DNA of 64,000 bases from Dactylis glomerata. Its lineage: Eukaryota; Streptophyta; Magnoliopsida; Poales; Poaceae. The stretch lies in assembly GCA_007115705.1 (NCBI GenBank), contig QXEO01000431.1, forward strand, positions 1,426,001 to 1,490,000. Reading direction: 5' to 3'. Under the pieces are notes generated by a model, which saw only the letters and a program-made list of their open reading frames with translations, was not told where the DNA came from and did not search any database. The first letter of the stretch is position 1; every line of letters starts with the position of its first letter. The position numbers and the translations under genes were made by a program. Positions 22,977 to 33,957 of the stretch are shown here, piece by piece.

Positions 22977-23752
22977 GAGGAAATAACAGATCACACCTCT
23001 TGTTGTGGCGTATTTTGCACAGAACCACAACTATTGATTTCAGTTGTATAAAATATCAACGTTTTTCGTAATTGTTGCGCAAAACACATGGCTAATGGCT
23101 TCCTCAACCTCTTTTTTTTGCTTTTCTTTCATTTTTTTGCTTTTCTTTTTAAAAAAGGTTCATAATTTTAAAATTTATTCATGATTTCAAAAAAATCATG
23201 TTTTTCAAAAAATGTTACTTTAAAAAAATCTTCATGCCATTTAAAATTTGTTCATGAATTAGTTTTTTGGTTCATGATTTTTTAAAAGTGGTCCATGAAT
23301 TTCTTGATAATGTTTAAGATTTTTCAAAAAAAAATCTTGATTTTCTAAAATTGGTTCATGATTTTTTTTTAAAAAAATATGATTTTCTATAAATTGTTTA
23401 TGAGTTTTGAAAATTCAAAAAAATCTTCATGATTTTTATTTTTTAAAAAAAATTGGTAATTGAATCAGATTTTAAAATTTGTTCATGAATTTTAAATTAA
23501 TTTATTATTTTTAAAAATATGATTTTTGAAAAGCTTCATGAATACTGGTGATCAAAGAGCACCATTAGTTATGCTGACGTACAGCCTGCTAGTGGGCCCT
23601 ATAGGCTTAATTTACGGTTAAATTGATTAACAACTATTTTTGTGTTTTGGGCAACAATTACGGGAAATATTGATGTTTTGTGCAACAAAAATCGATTGTT
23701 GTGGTTATGTGCAAAATATGCCCTAATAAGTGGTGTGATCTGCTATTTCCTC
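22977..23752. mobile_element. Non-autonomous Mutator-like element
   Basis: Long terminal inverted repeats of roughly 110 bp start GAGGAAATAACAGATCACAC at the left and GAGGAAATAGCAGATCACAC on the complement at the right. Nine-bp flanks AAGTAGAAG (22968-22976) and AAGCAGAAG (23753-23761) match at 8 of 9 positions, the Mutator duplication size. The interior is low-complexity A/T sequence without an ORF. Confidence 0.75.
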
Positions 23753-23761
23753 AAGCAGAAG

Positions 23762-25498
23762 CCCTGTTCATATGCATATCTTGGAATGTTTCCGAATGAT
23801 AAAATTTGAAAAATTGCAGGTATTTAGATGCGAAACAGATCATAATGTTGTGCTGTGTGTTTACTACTAAAATTTCATGCTTAACTGCGAGTTTGTGACT
23901 TTGTGTGCAAAAGTGTATGTGTACCTTACAAACTCCCCCAGAGACTTTGAATGCCTCAAAACAGATCGAAAAAGCACCAGATTCTGGGCATGTCATATTC
24001 ACAATTGTACTAAACTAATCTCAGATTTGAATGAATCAATTCTGGATATAAATTGAAGACAAATTCGAATAATGTTTTGCAAATCAACCAAATTTGGTCA
24101 GTGCATTTTTTGCACTCTGATGTCACTTATGCTATTCTCACATAAAATGATTGGGTTAATGCAACAAATTAAATTATGGAGCATAGACACTTTTGTTCAG
24201 AAACATCACAACTTGCAATGAAATTATATATCTGCTCCATTGAGGAGTTTGTATAGGACGATAGAAATAAAAAACCGTGTCAGTTTCAATATTCTTCATG
24301 TCACATTTGAGGACCTAAAGAACATTGATATGGCTGTTAATAATGGGAGGATATCCATGCCATCCTATAGTTGGCTACTTGGATAATATCAAGAATATGA
24401 CCTTCATCTCACTATATATAGTACAAAGCATAACGAAGCTGCAACAAATATAAGATATCACCAGAAAGATTACAGTATAATGATACTGCTGAAAACTTTA
24501 TCTTTGGAGGCAAAACAAAATCATCACTATGGTAAAAATTGTGAAAATAACAAATCCAACAATCTCAGCTGAAACATGATCCAACGGCAGTATGGAAGTA
24601 AATTCACTTCGGCTTCACAACACAGTACTGTCTACATTGGTTACAGCTAACAGCTAATAGCTAACAGTAGACTGCACCGAGAAGCCTCTCGTCCACTTAT
24701 TTCTCCAATATAGTAGGAAACAGAAATCCAAGCTCAACGCAAGGACAATTCATCCAAATCAGGTTCCTGGAACAACAAAAAAGGCGGCATAAGTTCTAAA
24801 ATTTATAGATCAATCACATTATTTTTCTCCCAGCAAACAACAATAAGCAAAAGAGTTATGATGGATATACAGTTGTTGCCTTTAGGCCATTGGAAAAATA
24901 CTCCACACCTCAGGTAAATAAAAAGACATAAAATAGTGCATAGCGTGCCTTGTTTAGGGTATGCAGTAGAAGGTGGAATGAATTATGTGATGACCGAGGT
25001 GAAGTCAATACAGAGAAGAGATGTAAGACTAAATTGACATGGGCATGAAACGATCATTTATTCCGTTAACCTTCAAACATGGAGCATAGTAGGCTGCATC
25101 CTATGTCCTGACATATGCTATACATCAGAAACAATGTTGCTGTTTACACAAACTACATGCTTGAAATTACAAATCTGATCGCTAGCAAAGTAGCAACACA
25201 TAATTATGCCATGTCACTGGATGGATGCAGAATCTCTAATTTCAGGCGGTAACTTCATCTAGTTTTTCCCTCCCAAAGGGCACATGACACAAGTATGGCA
25301 CTGTTACCTTTGCACTAAACTTTGGCTGTTGTGCCTTCAAATCACAAACTTAGGATATTATGGACAGCAAACAGGATATCTCTTCAGAGAATAATAATAA
25401 CGTTCACGCTATCAAAAAAAAAAAAGAGAGGATGGAGTACATGATTAAAAACTACGGCAGACTATGGCAGCTCAACCTATATGTTTTGCAGGTTGTGA
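23762..25498. other. Sequence downstream of the DUF295 gene
   Basis: AT-rich sequence with no ORF that I can support. The right part probably includes the 3' UTR of the minus-strand gene that ends at 25499. Confidence 0.4.
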
Positions 25499-26533
25499 TC
25501 AACTCATTACCTCTGTGCGCGGACCTCGGTTGCAGAACAAGCTTGGAAGCACCCAAACCTGCGGCCTGGCGAAACCAACCCCTGGTTCACCCGGATACTT
25601 TGCAGTGAAGCATTTACAGGTCCCATCGATCAAAGAATACTCGCTCCAGCCCCCAGCCCATGGCAAGGATCCATACACGCAGTCCCCACGGATGCCTGGA
25701 ACATCTGGACCAAGGCACGCAGCGAAATCTTCGAAGCCAATGAACAGCGTCCGTCCTCCGAGGCTCGTCAACTTCGCCCACATTCCCTCATTGGCATCCC
25801 ACCTGAAAATTTTGTAAGCGGGATCGATGGATCCCACCTTGAAAATCAGCAAGAGCTCGCCGCCGCAATCCCCCAGCAGCGGGCAGGTGGGCAGGAACCC
25901 GTAGAGGACGCTGTCGATGATGCGCCAATCCAGAATCTCATGGTCGCCACCGTACGACGCGACGGTCCAGTGGCGGTTCTTCCAGGGATTATTGCAGAAC
26001 TGGACGTCCGTGCGGCCTGTGGCGGGGGCGAAGAGGCAGCCACCGGTGAGGATGAGGCGGTCGTGCGGCAGCGGGGGATTGGGGAGGCGGACCTGCGCGC
26101 CGGAGAGCAGGTGGGTGACGATGATCTCGCCGGTGGCGTCGTCGACGGCGACGATCTGGGTGCCGTCGGAGGTGAGGACGCCGCCGGTCCGGGCGAAGGG
26201 GAGGCGGGCGCGGAAGCGGTGGAGGCGGCGCTGGGGGAGGTGGAAGAGGGCGAGCGAGAAGGAGGGGCACCCGGGCTCGAGGAGGTCGAAGAGGGGCAGC
26301 GCGGGGGAGGCGGAGGAGTGGGGCACGAGGAGGCACGGCGGCTGGGCGGCGAGGAGATCCCGGCGCAGCGGCAGCGCGGCGCGGTAGGCGCGGCAGCCGG
26401 CGCGGAGGGCGAATATGTCGTTGAGGCTCGTCAGGTGCTTCGCGATGTCGGCGATCAGCTCCGCCGGGATGTACGGTCCGCCGCCTTCGCCGGCGGCGGC
26501 GGTCGGATCCGGGCCGGCGATGGGCGTTGCCAT
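25499..26533 (-). CDS. F-box/DUF295 (KIB-type) domain protein
   Basis: A single-exon 344-residue protein starting at the ATG of MATPIAGPDP. Residues about 20-55 resemble a divergent F-box (Y-I-P-A-E-L-I-A-D-I-A...R-A-G-C-R-A-Y-R). The rest has the repeated W/F-containing strands of the DUF295/KIB1-4 beta-propeller type: LFDLLEPG, DATGEIIVTHLLSG, W...ASYGGDHEILDWRIIDSVLYGF, and a C-terminal GDCVYG...YSLIDGT. In grasses these proteins are a large, fast-expanding family of uncharacterised F-box-like proteins, often lacking a clear partner. A short leader with TC-rich sequence lies upstream, and the F-box gene at 11485 is on the same strand about 12 kb away. The family call is firmer than any function. 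Confidence 0.8.
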   Translation of the reverse strand: MATPIAGPDPTAAAGEGGGPYIPAELIADIAKHLTSLNDIFALRAGCRAYRAALPLRRDLLAAQPPCLLVPHSSASPALPLFDLLEPGCPSFSLALFHLPQRRLHRFRARLPFARTGGVLTSDGTQIVAVDDATGEIIVTHLLSGAQVRLPNPPLPHDRLILTGGCLFAPATGRTDVQFCNNPWKNRHWTVASYGGDHEILDWRIIDSVLYGFLPTCPLLGDCGGELLLIFKVGSIDPAYKIFRWDANEGMWAKLTSLGGRTLFIGFEDFAACLGPDVPGIRGDCVYGSLPWAGGWSEYSLIDGTCKCFTAKYPGEPGVGFARPQVWVLPSLFCNRGPRTEVMS

Positions 26534-27466
26534 TTTCCTCACTCCGTCACGGCGATTAGCAGAGGAATTATGGGGCGAACGAAATCACGAGATTTTAGGG
26601 CGGAGTGTGGCAGCAACGACCGGCGGAGTCCGTGGAGTGGAGGGGGAAGGGCAATGCTACGTCAGGCGCATCTGAAAACTGTATCAGTGGTAACCGAGCT
26701 TTAAAAGCGATTGTTCAGGACATGTAAATACCTGAACAATTCCATCAACAAGATCACTCTTTTCTCTCAAATCTCTTCTACTTTCTCAAAGAGAAGGAAT
26801 CAGTACCACGATCTAATGCAGTTGCTAGATCAGATCATGATTATGAAGCAACAATGACGATGTGCCCGTTTGTTTGTGCTTTACTTTTACACAATGTTTA
26901 CAATCGTTGCTCTGAAATATATCAGTACGAGCTTTCAAATTTACATCAGAATTTCCTGCAAGATACAATCAAAATTAATTTCCTCTTTTTTCTGGCTGGA
27001 AACAAGGCAGTGCTGCGTTGTTCGAAAAGAAAAAAAAAAACTGGGGAGTTACAGCATAAACATAACACCGAAGGATAAATATCTATCAAGCATATGCTTT
27101 GAATGAAACTTCAAAGAACAATTAACATCAATATTTATCCAGCATAACTTCTGAGTAAAAATTATAAAAGCTCTTGTATATGAGCACATGGCACTCATGC
27201 TGGTAGCAGCGGCGTGGCGCCCTCCGGATGGAGGTAGGGTGGGAGGGAGGGAGCATGCACGAGGGGATCTACGGCTTCGGTCACAGGGAGGCGGGAAGAG
27301 AGCACGCATAAGGGGATCTACGGCTTCAGGGTCACGGGGACGGCAGCGAGTGACTTCAGCTCACCTCTTTCATAGCGATGGTGAGCAAACCTCCCACATG
27401 TAACACCATACGAATTGAACTTCAGCAACAATTTGTTTGTATTCACAGCAATAAGCAATTACAAAT
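26534..27466. other. Upstream region of the DUF295 gene
   Basis: A 5'UTR-like CT-rich leader is adjacent to the ATG. Two near-copies of AGGGGATCTACGGCTTC sit about 46 bp apart near 27264-27326. No other gene is seen. Confidence 0.4.
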
Positions 27467-27471
27467 ATATA

Positions 27472-27675
27472 TGCTAGAGTAGCCCTATTCTTATGCTAGA
27501 CCTAGTCTTAGTCTATCCATGCATTGCATGGATCATGCACGCTCCACTCTCTCCTTCCTTATAGCTAGGATCTCAACTAGCTAGGCAGCACGTTTCTCTC
27601 TTCTATATATTGTAACTCTCTCTGTATGTTACGATTCATTCTGAATACAAGTGCTGTTCTCCTCTCTAGCTTTCA
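27472..27675 (+). repeat. 5' LTR of the Copia element (204 bp)
   Basis: It starts TGCTAGAG and ends TTTCA. A TATA-like CTATATATTG lies at about 27603-27612 and is the likely promoter. Confidence 0.92.
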
Positions 27676-27685
27676 TGGTATCAGA
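27676..27685 (+). other. Primer binding site
   Basis: TGGTATCAGA, matching the 3' end of initiator tRNA-Met, is directly adjacent to the LTR. Confidence 0.88.
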
Positions 27686-27703
27686 CTAGATCCTATCTTA
27701 GCA

Positions 27704-30700
27704 ATGACGGCACCCTCCAACTCCTCGGCCACTAGCGCCGCCACCGCCCTCTCCACCTCTCCCTCCACCTCCTCCGGTGTGGCTCCACCTCTCACCCAAG
27801 TCCACACCCCCTTCTCCCTCAGCCTCATCCCGTTCAAGGCAATCATCGGCGAGGTCCTTGATCTGAATCAAGGGTCTTACTCCTCCTGGCGCGAGGTTGT
27901 GGAGCTGCAGCTGCAGATTCTTCGCCTCTCGCACCACATCGACGCGGACGGCGCCCCTCGTCCGAACGACGGCGACTGGCTCGCTTTCGATTTGCAGGTC
28001 AAGATGTGGCTCTACCAGACGATCACCAAGGAGCTGCGGAACATGGTCTCCGCGCCCACAGCGACGGCACGCGACGTCTGGCTCTCCCTCGAGAACATCT
28101 TCCAAGGCAATCAGATGGCCCGTGCCCTCAACCTCACCGACCAGCTCCACGACGAACGCCAAGGTGATCTCTCCATCGTCGCCTACTGCGCTCGCCTCAA
28201 GGCCATCAGCGACCAGCTGCGTGACTTCGGGCACCCGCTGTCCACCCAAGCGCTGCTTCTCGTGCTTCTTCGCCACCTGCATCCTCGCCACAAGATGACG
28301 GCCCTCTACTCCGCCAAGGCGCCCGCTCCGTCCGGTGGCGCTCCTCAGCCCTCCATCCACGGCGGCCAGGGCTCCTACGGCTCCCCTGGGTCTCCATCGC
28401 CAAAACAGGGGAAGCCCAAACGCAAGCGCTTCAGCAACCACGGCGGCTACGGCACTCCACCGGCTACCTCTTCATCACCCTGGACGGGCGTTGTCCAGGC
28501 CTGGCCCATGCAGCTCACTGCATCGCCGCGCCCGGGTGCGGCACCCGGCATCCTCGGCGCGCGTCCCATCACCGCGCCCCAGGCTTACACCGCCTACGCT
28601 CCCGTCCAGTACTCGCCGGGGATGTTCTCGCCCGGCATGTACGCGGCGCCGCCCTCCGTCATGCAAGTGTTCCAGCCGCCACCGCCAATGCCTGCGTTCG
28701 GCTCCACCTCCACCATGCCGCCACAGCAACCCCCTCCGCCGCCCCAGCAAGGCCCTTCTGGTGATCAGCAGCAGCAGTACTTCCACGAGACGGCCCTCAA
28801 CGCTGCTCTCCGGGATCTCTCCATCAACGGTGCCTGGGTTGCCGACTCCGGCGCCTCTGCTCACATGACTGCAAATCAAGGTATACTGCTTCGCTCTAGA
28901 CCTGCACACTCGTTTCCATCGGTTACAGTTGGCAATGGATCATCTCTTTCTGTCACTCACCTCGGCAACACTAATCTGCAAACCCCCTCCCGATTTTTTC
29001 ATCTCAATAATGTACTGGTTACTCCTAATATTGTCGCAAATCTTCTCTCTGTTCGCCATTTCACCACTGACAATTCACTCTCTATGGAATTTGATCCTTT
29101 TGGTGTTTCTCTGAAGGATCTACACACCAAGGCGGTTCTTCTCCGATGTGACAGCACCGGCGACCTCTACCCGATCTTCTCTCTGGCGCACCAACATCAA
29201 GCTCTTCCGGCAATCTCCATCACCAAGGACACCTGGCACCGTCGTTTAGGCCATCCCGCAGTTTCCTCTGCATTCAATAAATCTTTCCCTTGTAATCAAA
29301 CTGACAGACTTTGTCAAGCCTGTCAATTAGGCAAGCATGTTAGGCTCCCTTTTTCTCCATCCACTAGCAAAACTTCCGCTGCATTCGAGCTTGTCCACTG
29401 TGATCTTTGGACAGCACCACTTTATAGTCATTCAAATATGAAATACTATTTAATAATTATTGATGATTTCTCTCATTATATGTGGTCTTTTCCTTTACGT
29501 TTTAAATCTGATGTTCATGACACCTTATCAAACTTTGTAGCTTATGTTAAAACTCACTTCCACCGTGCCATTGGAACCATCCAATGTGACAATGGAACCG
29601 AATTCGACAATCTCTCCAATCGCCTCTTTCTTGCTCCTCACGGCACCTCTCTGCGTTTTTCTTGTCCTTACACGTCTCCTCAAAACGGAAAAGCCGAACG
29701 TGCCATAAGAACAATCAACGACGTTATTCGCACTTTACTAATCCAAGCCTCTATGCCTCCAATCTTCTGGGCCGAAGCTCTATCCACCGCTACGCTCCTT
29801 CTAAATATTCGCCCTACCAAACCACTTAACCTCACCACCCCTCACGAAAAACTATTCAACACCACCCCATCCTATGATCATCTTAGGGTTTATGGCTGTC
29901 TCTGTTTTCCCAATCTATCGGCCACCACTCCTCACAAACTCGCCCCACGATCTCTTCCTTGCGTTTTCATTGGTTATCCTACAGAACATAAAGGCTATCG
30001 TTGCTATCACATACCCACAAAACGTGTCTACATCTCCCGTCACGTTACTTTCGACGAGACCATATTCCCCTTCGCCGACGGCTCCGATACTCAATCTTCT
30101 CTCTACGATTTTCCCCACCCAAACTCTCTTACCTTTTCACCCGGCGTCATTGCTCCTCCTGCCCGCTTACCCTCTCCAGCACCCACCTCTGCCGCGGCAG
30201 ACAAATCACCCAGTTTCTCTGCCGCGCCATCAAACTCCACTGCTTCTCCTGCCACGGCAGGAACTTCCGCTGCATCCTCCTCACCCGCCCAATCTTCTCC
30301 TCCCACTACGCCTCCATCTGCTCCTACGATGCATCACGCTCCTCCACCTCCCCCATCGCGCATGTGCACCCGTCTCCAAGACGGCATCCTACAGCTCAAA
30401 CGTCTCTTTAATCTTGCTACTTCATCACCCATCTCTCCCATCCCGCGCACCTATCGCCAAGCCCTTGCCGACCCTCACTGGTCTGCAGCCATGCGTGATG
30501 AGCACAATGCTCTTCTGCAAAACGACACTTGGACTTTGGTTCCAAAACCCTCAGGGGCTAATGTCGTTAGTGGCAAATGGGTTTTCTGCCACAAATATCA
30601 CTCCGACGGCACTCTTTCTCGTTACAAGGCTAGATGGGTAGTTCGTGGTTTCTCTCAAGAACACGGCATCGATTACGATGAAACCTTCAGTCCCGTCGTT

Positions 30701-31990
30701 AAACCTAGTACCATTCGCATAGTTCTCTCTCTTGCCGTTTCCTTCAACTGGCCAATCCATCAACTAGATGTGAAAAACGCTTTCCTCCACGGTCACTTAT
30801 CCGAGACTGTTTACTGTCAACAGCCTTTAGGTTTCGAAGCCACCTCTAATCCCTCCTCCGTTTGTCTACTCAAGAAATCTTTATACGGCCTCAAACAAGC
30901 CCCTAGGGCATGGTTCAATCGCTTTGCCACTTTTGCAGTCTCCATCGGTTTCCAAGCCTCCAAATCCGACACCTCTCTTTTCATTCTTCGGACTCCTGAG
31001 CATACTGCCTATCTTCTGCTCTATGTCGACGATATTGTTCTCACAGCCTCCTCTTCTACCTTTCTCACTTTCATTATTGACACACTCAGCCGTGAGTTCT
31101 CCATGACAGATCTTGGTCCTCTCAGCCATTTTCTCAATATCGCTGTAACCCGATCATCTGCTGGTCTCCATCTCTCTCAAACACACTATGCTCTAGAAAT
31201 CATTCAGCGTGCAGGTATGTCTGATTGCAATCCTGTTAACACTCCCATCGATGCTGGCTCAAAACTTTCCATCTCCGACGGTGATCTCCTTGACAACCCA
31301 ACCCTCTATCGCAGTCTCACCGGCGCTCTTCAATATCTCACCTTAACCCGCCCAGACATCGCTTATGCCGTGCATCAGGCCTGTCTCTTCATGCACGCTC
31401 CACGGACATCTCATCTAAATCTTGTCAAACGCATCATCCGCTATATCAAGGGTTCTCTTGATTTTGGCACTCACATTGTCCCCTCTTCTCCTTCCTCTCT
31501 CATCGCTTACTCCGACGCGGATTGGGCTGGTTGTCCCGATACTCGTCGTTCCACCACCGGTTACTGTGTTTTCCTCGGTGATAATCTTATCTCGTGGTCC
31601 TCCAAACGCCAACTAACCGTGTCCAGGTCTAGTGCTGAAGCCGAATATCGTGCTGTAGCTCATGTTGTTGTAGAAAGCTGTTGGATTCGGCAGCTACTAC
31701 AGGAACTTCATCAGCCCGTTGATCGGTCTACCGTGGTGTACTGCGACAATATCTCTGCTGTTTATTTGTCTGCAAATCCAGTTCAGCACAGGCGCACAAA
31801 GCACATTGAAGTGGACATCCATTTCGTCCGTGACAAGGTTCAAATTGGCGAAGTTCGTGTTCTTCACGTTCCCACAAGCTTACAGTTTGCTGATGTTTTT
31901 ACAAAGGGGCTTCACACAGGACCATTCAGAGAGTTTCGTTCCAGTCTCACCGTTCGACAGGCTACCGTCGACACTGCGGGGGGATGCTAG
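27704..31990 (+). CDS. Copia gag-pol polyprotein, intact
   Basis: 1428 residues from the ATG after the PBS (MTAPSNSS...); the frame is open further upstream into the LTR, but this ATG fits the leader. The N-terminus is a UBN2-type gag followed by a Pro/Gln-rich region with the PWTGVVQAWPM motif; no CCHC zinc knuckle is visible. Then come protease (V-A-D-S-G-A-S-A-H), the integrase zinc region (HRRLGHP...C..C), the integrase core (D...D...E with SPQNGKAER), reverse transcriptase with YVDD, and RNase H (YSDADWAG, SSAEAEYRA, YCDNISAVYL). The TAG stop lies inside the first six bases of the 3' LTR. No frameshift or internal stop is present, so it is potentially autonomous. Confidence 0.93.
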   Translation: MTAPSNSSATSAATALSTSPSTSSGVAPPLTQVHTPFSLSLIPFKAIIGEVLDLNQGSYSSWREVVELQLQILRLSHHIDADGAPRPNDGDWLAFDLQVKMWLYQTITKELRNMVSAPTATARDVWLSLENIFQGNQMARALNLTDQLHDERQGDLSIVAYCARLKAISDQLRDFGHPLSTQALLLVLLRHLHPRHKMTALYSAKAPAPSGGAPQPSIHGGQGSYGSPGSPSPKQGKPKRKRFSNHGGYGTPPATSSSPWTGVVQAWPMQLTASPRPGAAPGILGARPITAPQAYTAYAPVQYSPGMFSPGMYAAPPSVMQVFQPPPPMPAFGSTSTMPPQQPPPPPQQGPSGDQQQQYFHETALNAALRDLSINGAWVADSGASAHMTANQGILLRSRPAHSFPSVTVGNGSSLSVTHLGNTNLQTPSRFFHLNNVLVTPNIVANLLSVRHFTTDNSLSMEFDPFGVSLKDLHTKAVLLRCDSTGDLYPIFSLAHQHQALPAISITKDTWHRRLGHPAVSSAFNKSFPCNQTDRLCQACQLGKHVRLPFSPSTSKTSAAFELVHCDLWTAPLYSHSNMKYYLIIIDDFSHYMWSFPLRFKSDVHDTLSNFVAYVKTHFHRAIGTIQCDNGTEFDNLSNRLFLAPHGTSLRFSCPYTSPQNGKAERAIRTINDVIRTLLIQASMPPIFWAEALSTATLLLNIRPTKPLNLTTPHEKLFNTTPSYDHLRVYGCLCFPNLSATTPHKLAPRSLPCVFIGYPTEHKGYRCYHIPTKRVYISRHVTFDETIFPFADGSDTQSSLYDFPHPNSLTFSPGVIAPPARLPSPAPTSAAADKSPSFSAAPSNSTASPATAGTSAASSSPAQSSPPTTPPSAPTMHHAPPPPPSRMCTRLQDGILQLKRLFNLATSSPISPIPRTYRQALADPHWSAAMRDEHNALLQNDTWTLVPKPSGANVVSGKWVFCHKYHSDGTLSRYKARWVVRGFSQEHGIDYDETFSPVVKPSTIRIVLSLAVSFNWPIHQLDVKNAFLHGHLSETVYCQQPLGFEATSNPSSVCLLKKSLYGLKQAPRAWFNRFATFAVSIGFQASKSDTSLFILRTPEHTAYLLLYVDDIVLTASSSTFLTFIIDTLSREFSMTDLGPLSHFLNIAVTRSSAGLHLSQTHYALEIIQRAGMSDCNPVNTPIDAGSKLSISDGDLLDNPTLYRSLTGALQYLTLTRPDIAYAVHQACLFMHAPRTSHLNLVKRIIRYIKGSLDFGTHIVPSSPSSLIAYSDADWAGCPDTRRSTTGYCVFLGDNLISWSSKRQLTVSRSSAEAEYRAVAHVVVESCWIRQLLQELHQPVDRSTVVYCDNISAVYLSANPVQHRRTKHIEVDIHFVRDKVQIGEVRVLHVPTSLQFADVFTKGLHTGPFREFRSSLTVRQATVDTAGGC

Positions 31991-32220
31991 AGTAGCCCTA
32001 TTCTTATGCTAGACCTAGTCTTAGTCTATCCATGCATTGCATGGATCATGCACGCTCCACTCTCTCCTTCCTTATAGCTAGGATCTCAACTAGCTAGGCA
32101 GCACGTTTCTCTCTTCTATATATTGTAACTCTCTCTGTATGTTACGATTCATTCTGAATACAAGTGCTGTTCTCCTCTCTAGTCATTCTCCTCTCTAGTC
32201 ATTCTCCTCTCTAGCTTTCA
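31985..32220 (+). repeat. 3' LTR of the Copia element (236 bp)
   Basis: It matches the 5' LTR but carries three copies of a TTCTCCTCTCTAG unit where the 5' LTR has one, adding exactly 32 bp (two 16-bp units). Confidence 0.92.
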
Positions 32221-32225
32221 ATATA

Positions 32226-32906
32226 CTCACAATCTGTAATTGGTACATGAGAATAAATTAGCTGCTAGTGAAAAGGCTAGACATAAGAGTTGGACTAAAT
32301 TGTTTTTCTTCTACAAAATCATCTCATCCTAACTTCTGCAAGACACGGAACGTTAACGGTATAAATTTTCCATCAAGTTCATTATGTACGTCTCCAGCTT
32401 AGCTACCATTTACTGTGAGTTAGATGTTCTTTCTTTATAACTGTGCAAATCTGGGTAAAACACATCGGAGTTATTGTGCCTCTTTAAAATTGCAATCACA
32501 TTACAGTACCACACATGCTGGTTCGATGCATAGGTCTGACAAACATAGAAGATGGGTGAAAAGATTAATTAAAATACCTAAATGCCACATTAGCCCCTCT
32601 AATGGTCGACTGCAACTTATAATCATATAGAGTTGTAACACAATATATTCATCACACGTTGGCAATCTCCTTTAACTAACCTTGTAGAAATGGAAGAACA
32701 TTACTGCTTGTGAAAATGTATATAGTTTGTATTTTTAGAACAGAATCGTTATGAACTGTTAAAACCTGTAAGTGCTTTGGAGCATTTCATCAAACAGCTA
32801 CCGGGTGCAACAAAGGAAAAAGGGGGGAAAGTAGGGAGGCTTGGCCTGAGGTGCCATGAGAGAGAGAGATTATATGACAGAAGAGATTAACCTGCAGCTG
32901 AGTGAG
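32226..32906. other. Intergenic stretch, nothing recognised
   Basis: AT-rich sequence without a supported gene. Confidence 0.4.
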
Positions 32907-32912
32907 GACTCA

Positions 32913-33220
32913 CCGGAAGTGGTGCTCCTGCCGACTGTGGGCGCCCCGATTTGGGGCTGCGAGGTGTCGCGCTGCAGTTCCTGGTCGAGGACGCGCCGCT
33001 GGAAGCTCGGAGCCAGGTCTCGGTGTAGGGACGTGGGCGGAGACGGGAAGGCAAAGCAACGGAGGGTTGGGCAGGCGGCACGCCGCCGACGGGATGGCCG
33101 AAGGAGCACAGCGGCCGCCGGCGGATCAGAGTATGTGAGCACGGGAAGAAAAGAAGGGTCTGGCTGTTTTTTTGAGAGAGAAAAAGAGTTTGGCTGGGAA
33201 GGGAGAGTACGATAGTCGGC
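32913..33220 (-). other. Possible first exon of a minus-strand gene
   Basis: The minus strand has a GC- and CT-rich, UTR-like block that ends in a strong donor (CCG/GTGAGT, exon end at 32913). A second possible donor (CAG/GTTAAT) lies about 20 bp further on. Several short ORFs cover it, but none has a domain I recognise. Downstream exons would lie to the left, where the Copia at 27472-32220 now sits, and I cannot find them. Confidence 0.25.
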
Positions 33221-33957
33221 ACAAAGAAACCGACCTCGCTTCCCGTTCACATCGGTTGCAACACTCCAGCGCGACATGCAATGCACGGTTCAATGAAGGA
33301 CACGTCACGTGTAACCATAGGGCATCAAAACCCAGGAAGCTTAGAGTTCTTTGGAGATAATGTTCTCCTAGTGCAGCGGAGTTAACTTGTGTTCAACTTA
33401 TAAGAAAGCAGTATGGACATCTAGCTTATCTTGATTTTTAAAATCAGAATTCAAATGCCGAGGAAAAAATGGCAGTGGCACTACAGGTATTCAATTTTGC
33501 GCTATCAATATTAATATATGTGTATAAATTGTACATTTCTAAATAAGCCTCCACCCTAAGACATGTTCTTGCAAAATTACAGAAAAAGTAGCACTAGCTC
33601 CTACAAAGTGCAAAAGGTAACCACCATAGCATTGTTAATATCGCACTGGATACTTCGATACCACCAAGCAATCCATCCACCGACACACGGCGCTCAGTAC
33701 ACAGCTTGGAAAACCCTCAGCTGAAGCACGGTGAGAAACGCAGCACCGATCATCCGCGTGCTCCTCAACATCAGCGCCGAAGCAGCAGAAGTCCTGTATC
33801 AGCCCAGCAAAAATTCCCCGTTATACACAAAGTACTTAATATTATATTTATCTTATAGTAATAAATTACTATGGTCCTGTCCAGAAGGCGAAAATAAATC
33901 TATTTCTTGTGAAATTCTTGTTTTCCAAATGGCCTTTAGCAAACTTGAGAAGTACAC
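33221..33957. other. Intergenic and 3' UTR sequence
   Basis: No gene is seen. The right end is probably the 3' UTR of the X8 gene. Confidence 0.4.

Larger units (their letters stand above)
27472..32220 (+). mobile_element. Intact Copia retrotransposon with short LTRs
   Basis: The 5' LTR (27472-27675) and 3' LTR (31985-32220) begin TGCTAGAGTAG and end CTAGCTTTCA. ATATA duplications flank the element (27467-27471, 32221-32225). The PBS TGGTATCAGA follows the 5' LTR directly and a GCGGGGGGA polypurine tract precedes the 3' LTR. Apart from a repeat expansion in the 3' LTR the two LTRs look identical, so the insertion is recent. Confidence 0.93.

Noticed and set aside
25940..26704. 254-residue plus-strand ORF rich in Gly, Glu and Ala
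   Set aside because: It is antisense to the DUF295 gene, and its low-complexity composition is explained by the opposite-strand codons.
27698..28441. 247-residue minus-strand ORF
   Set aside because: It is antisense to the gag part of the Copia polyprotein.
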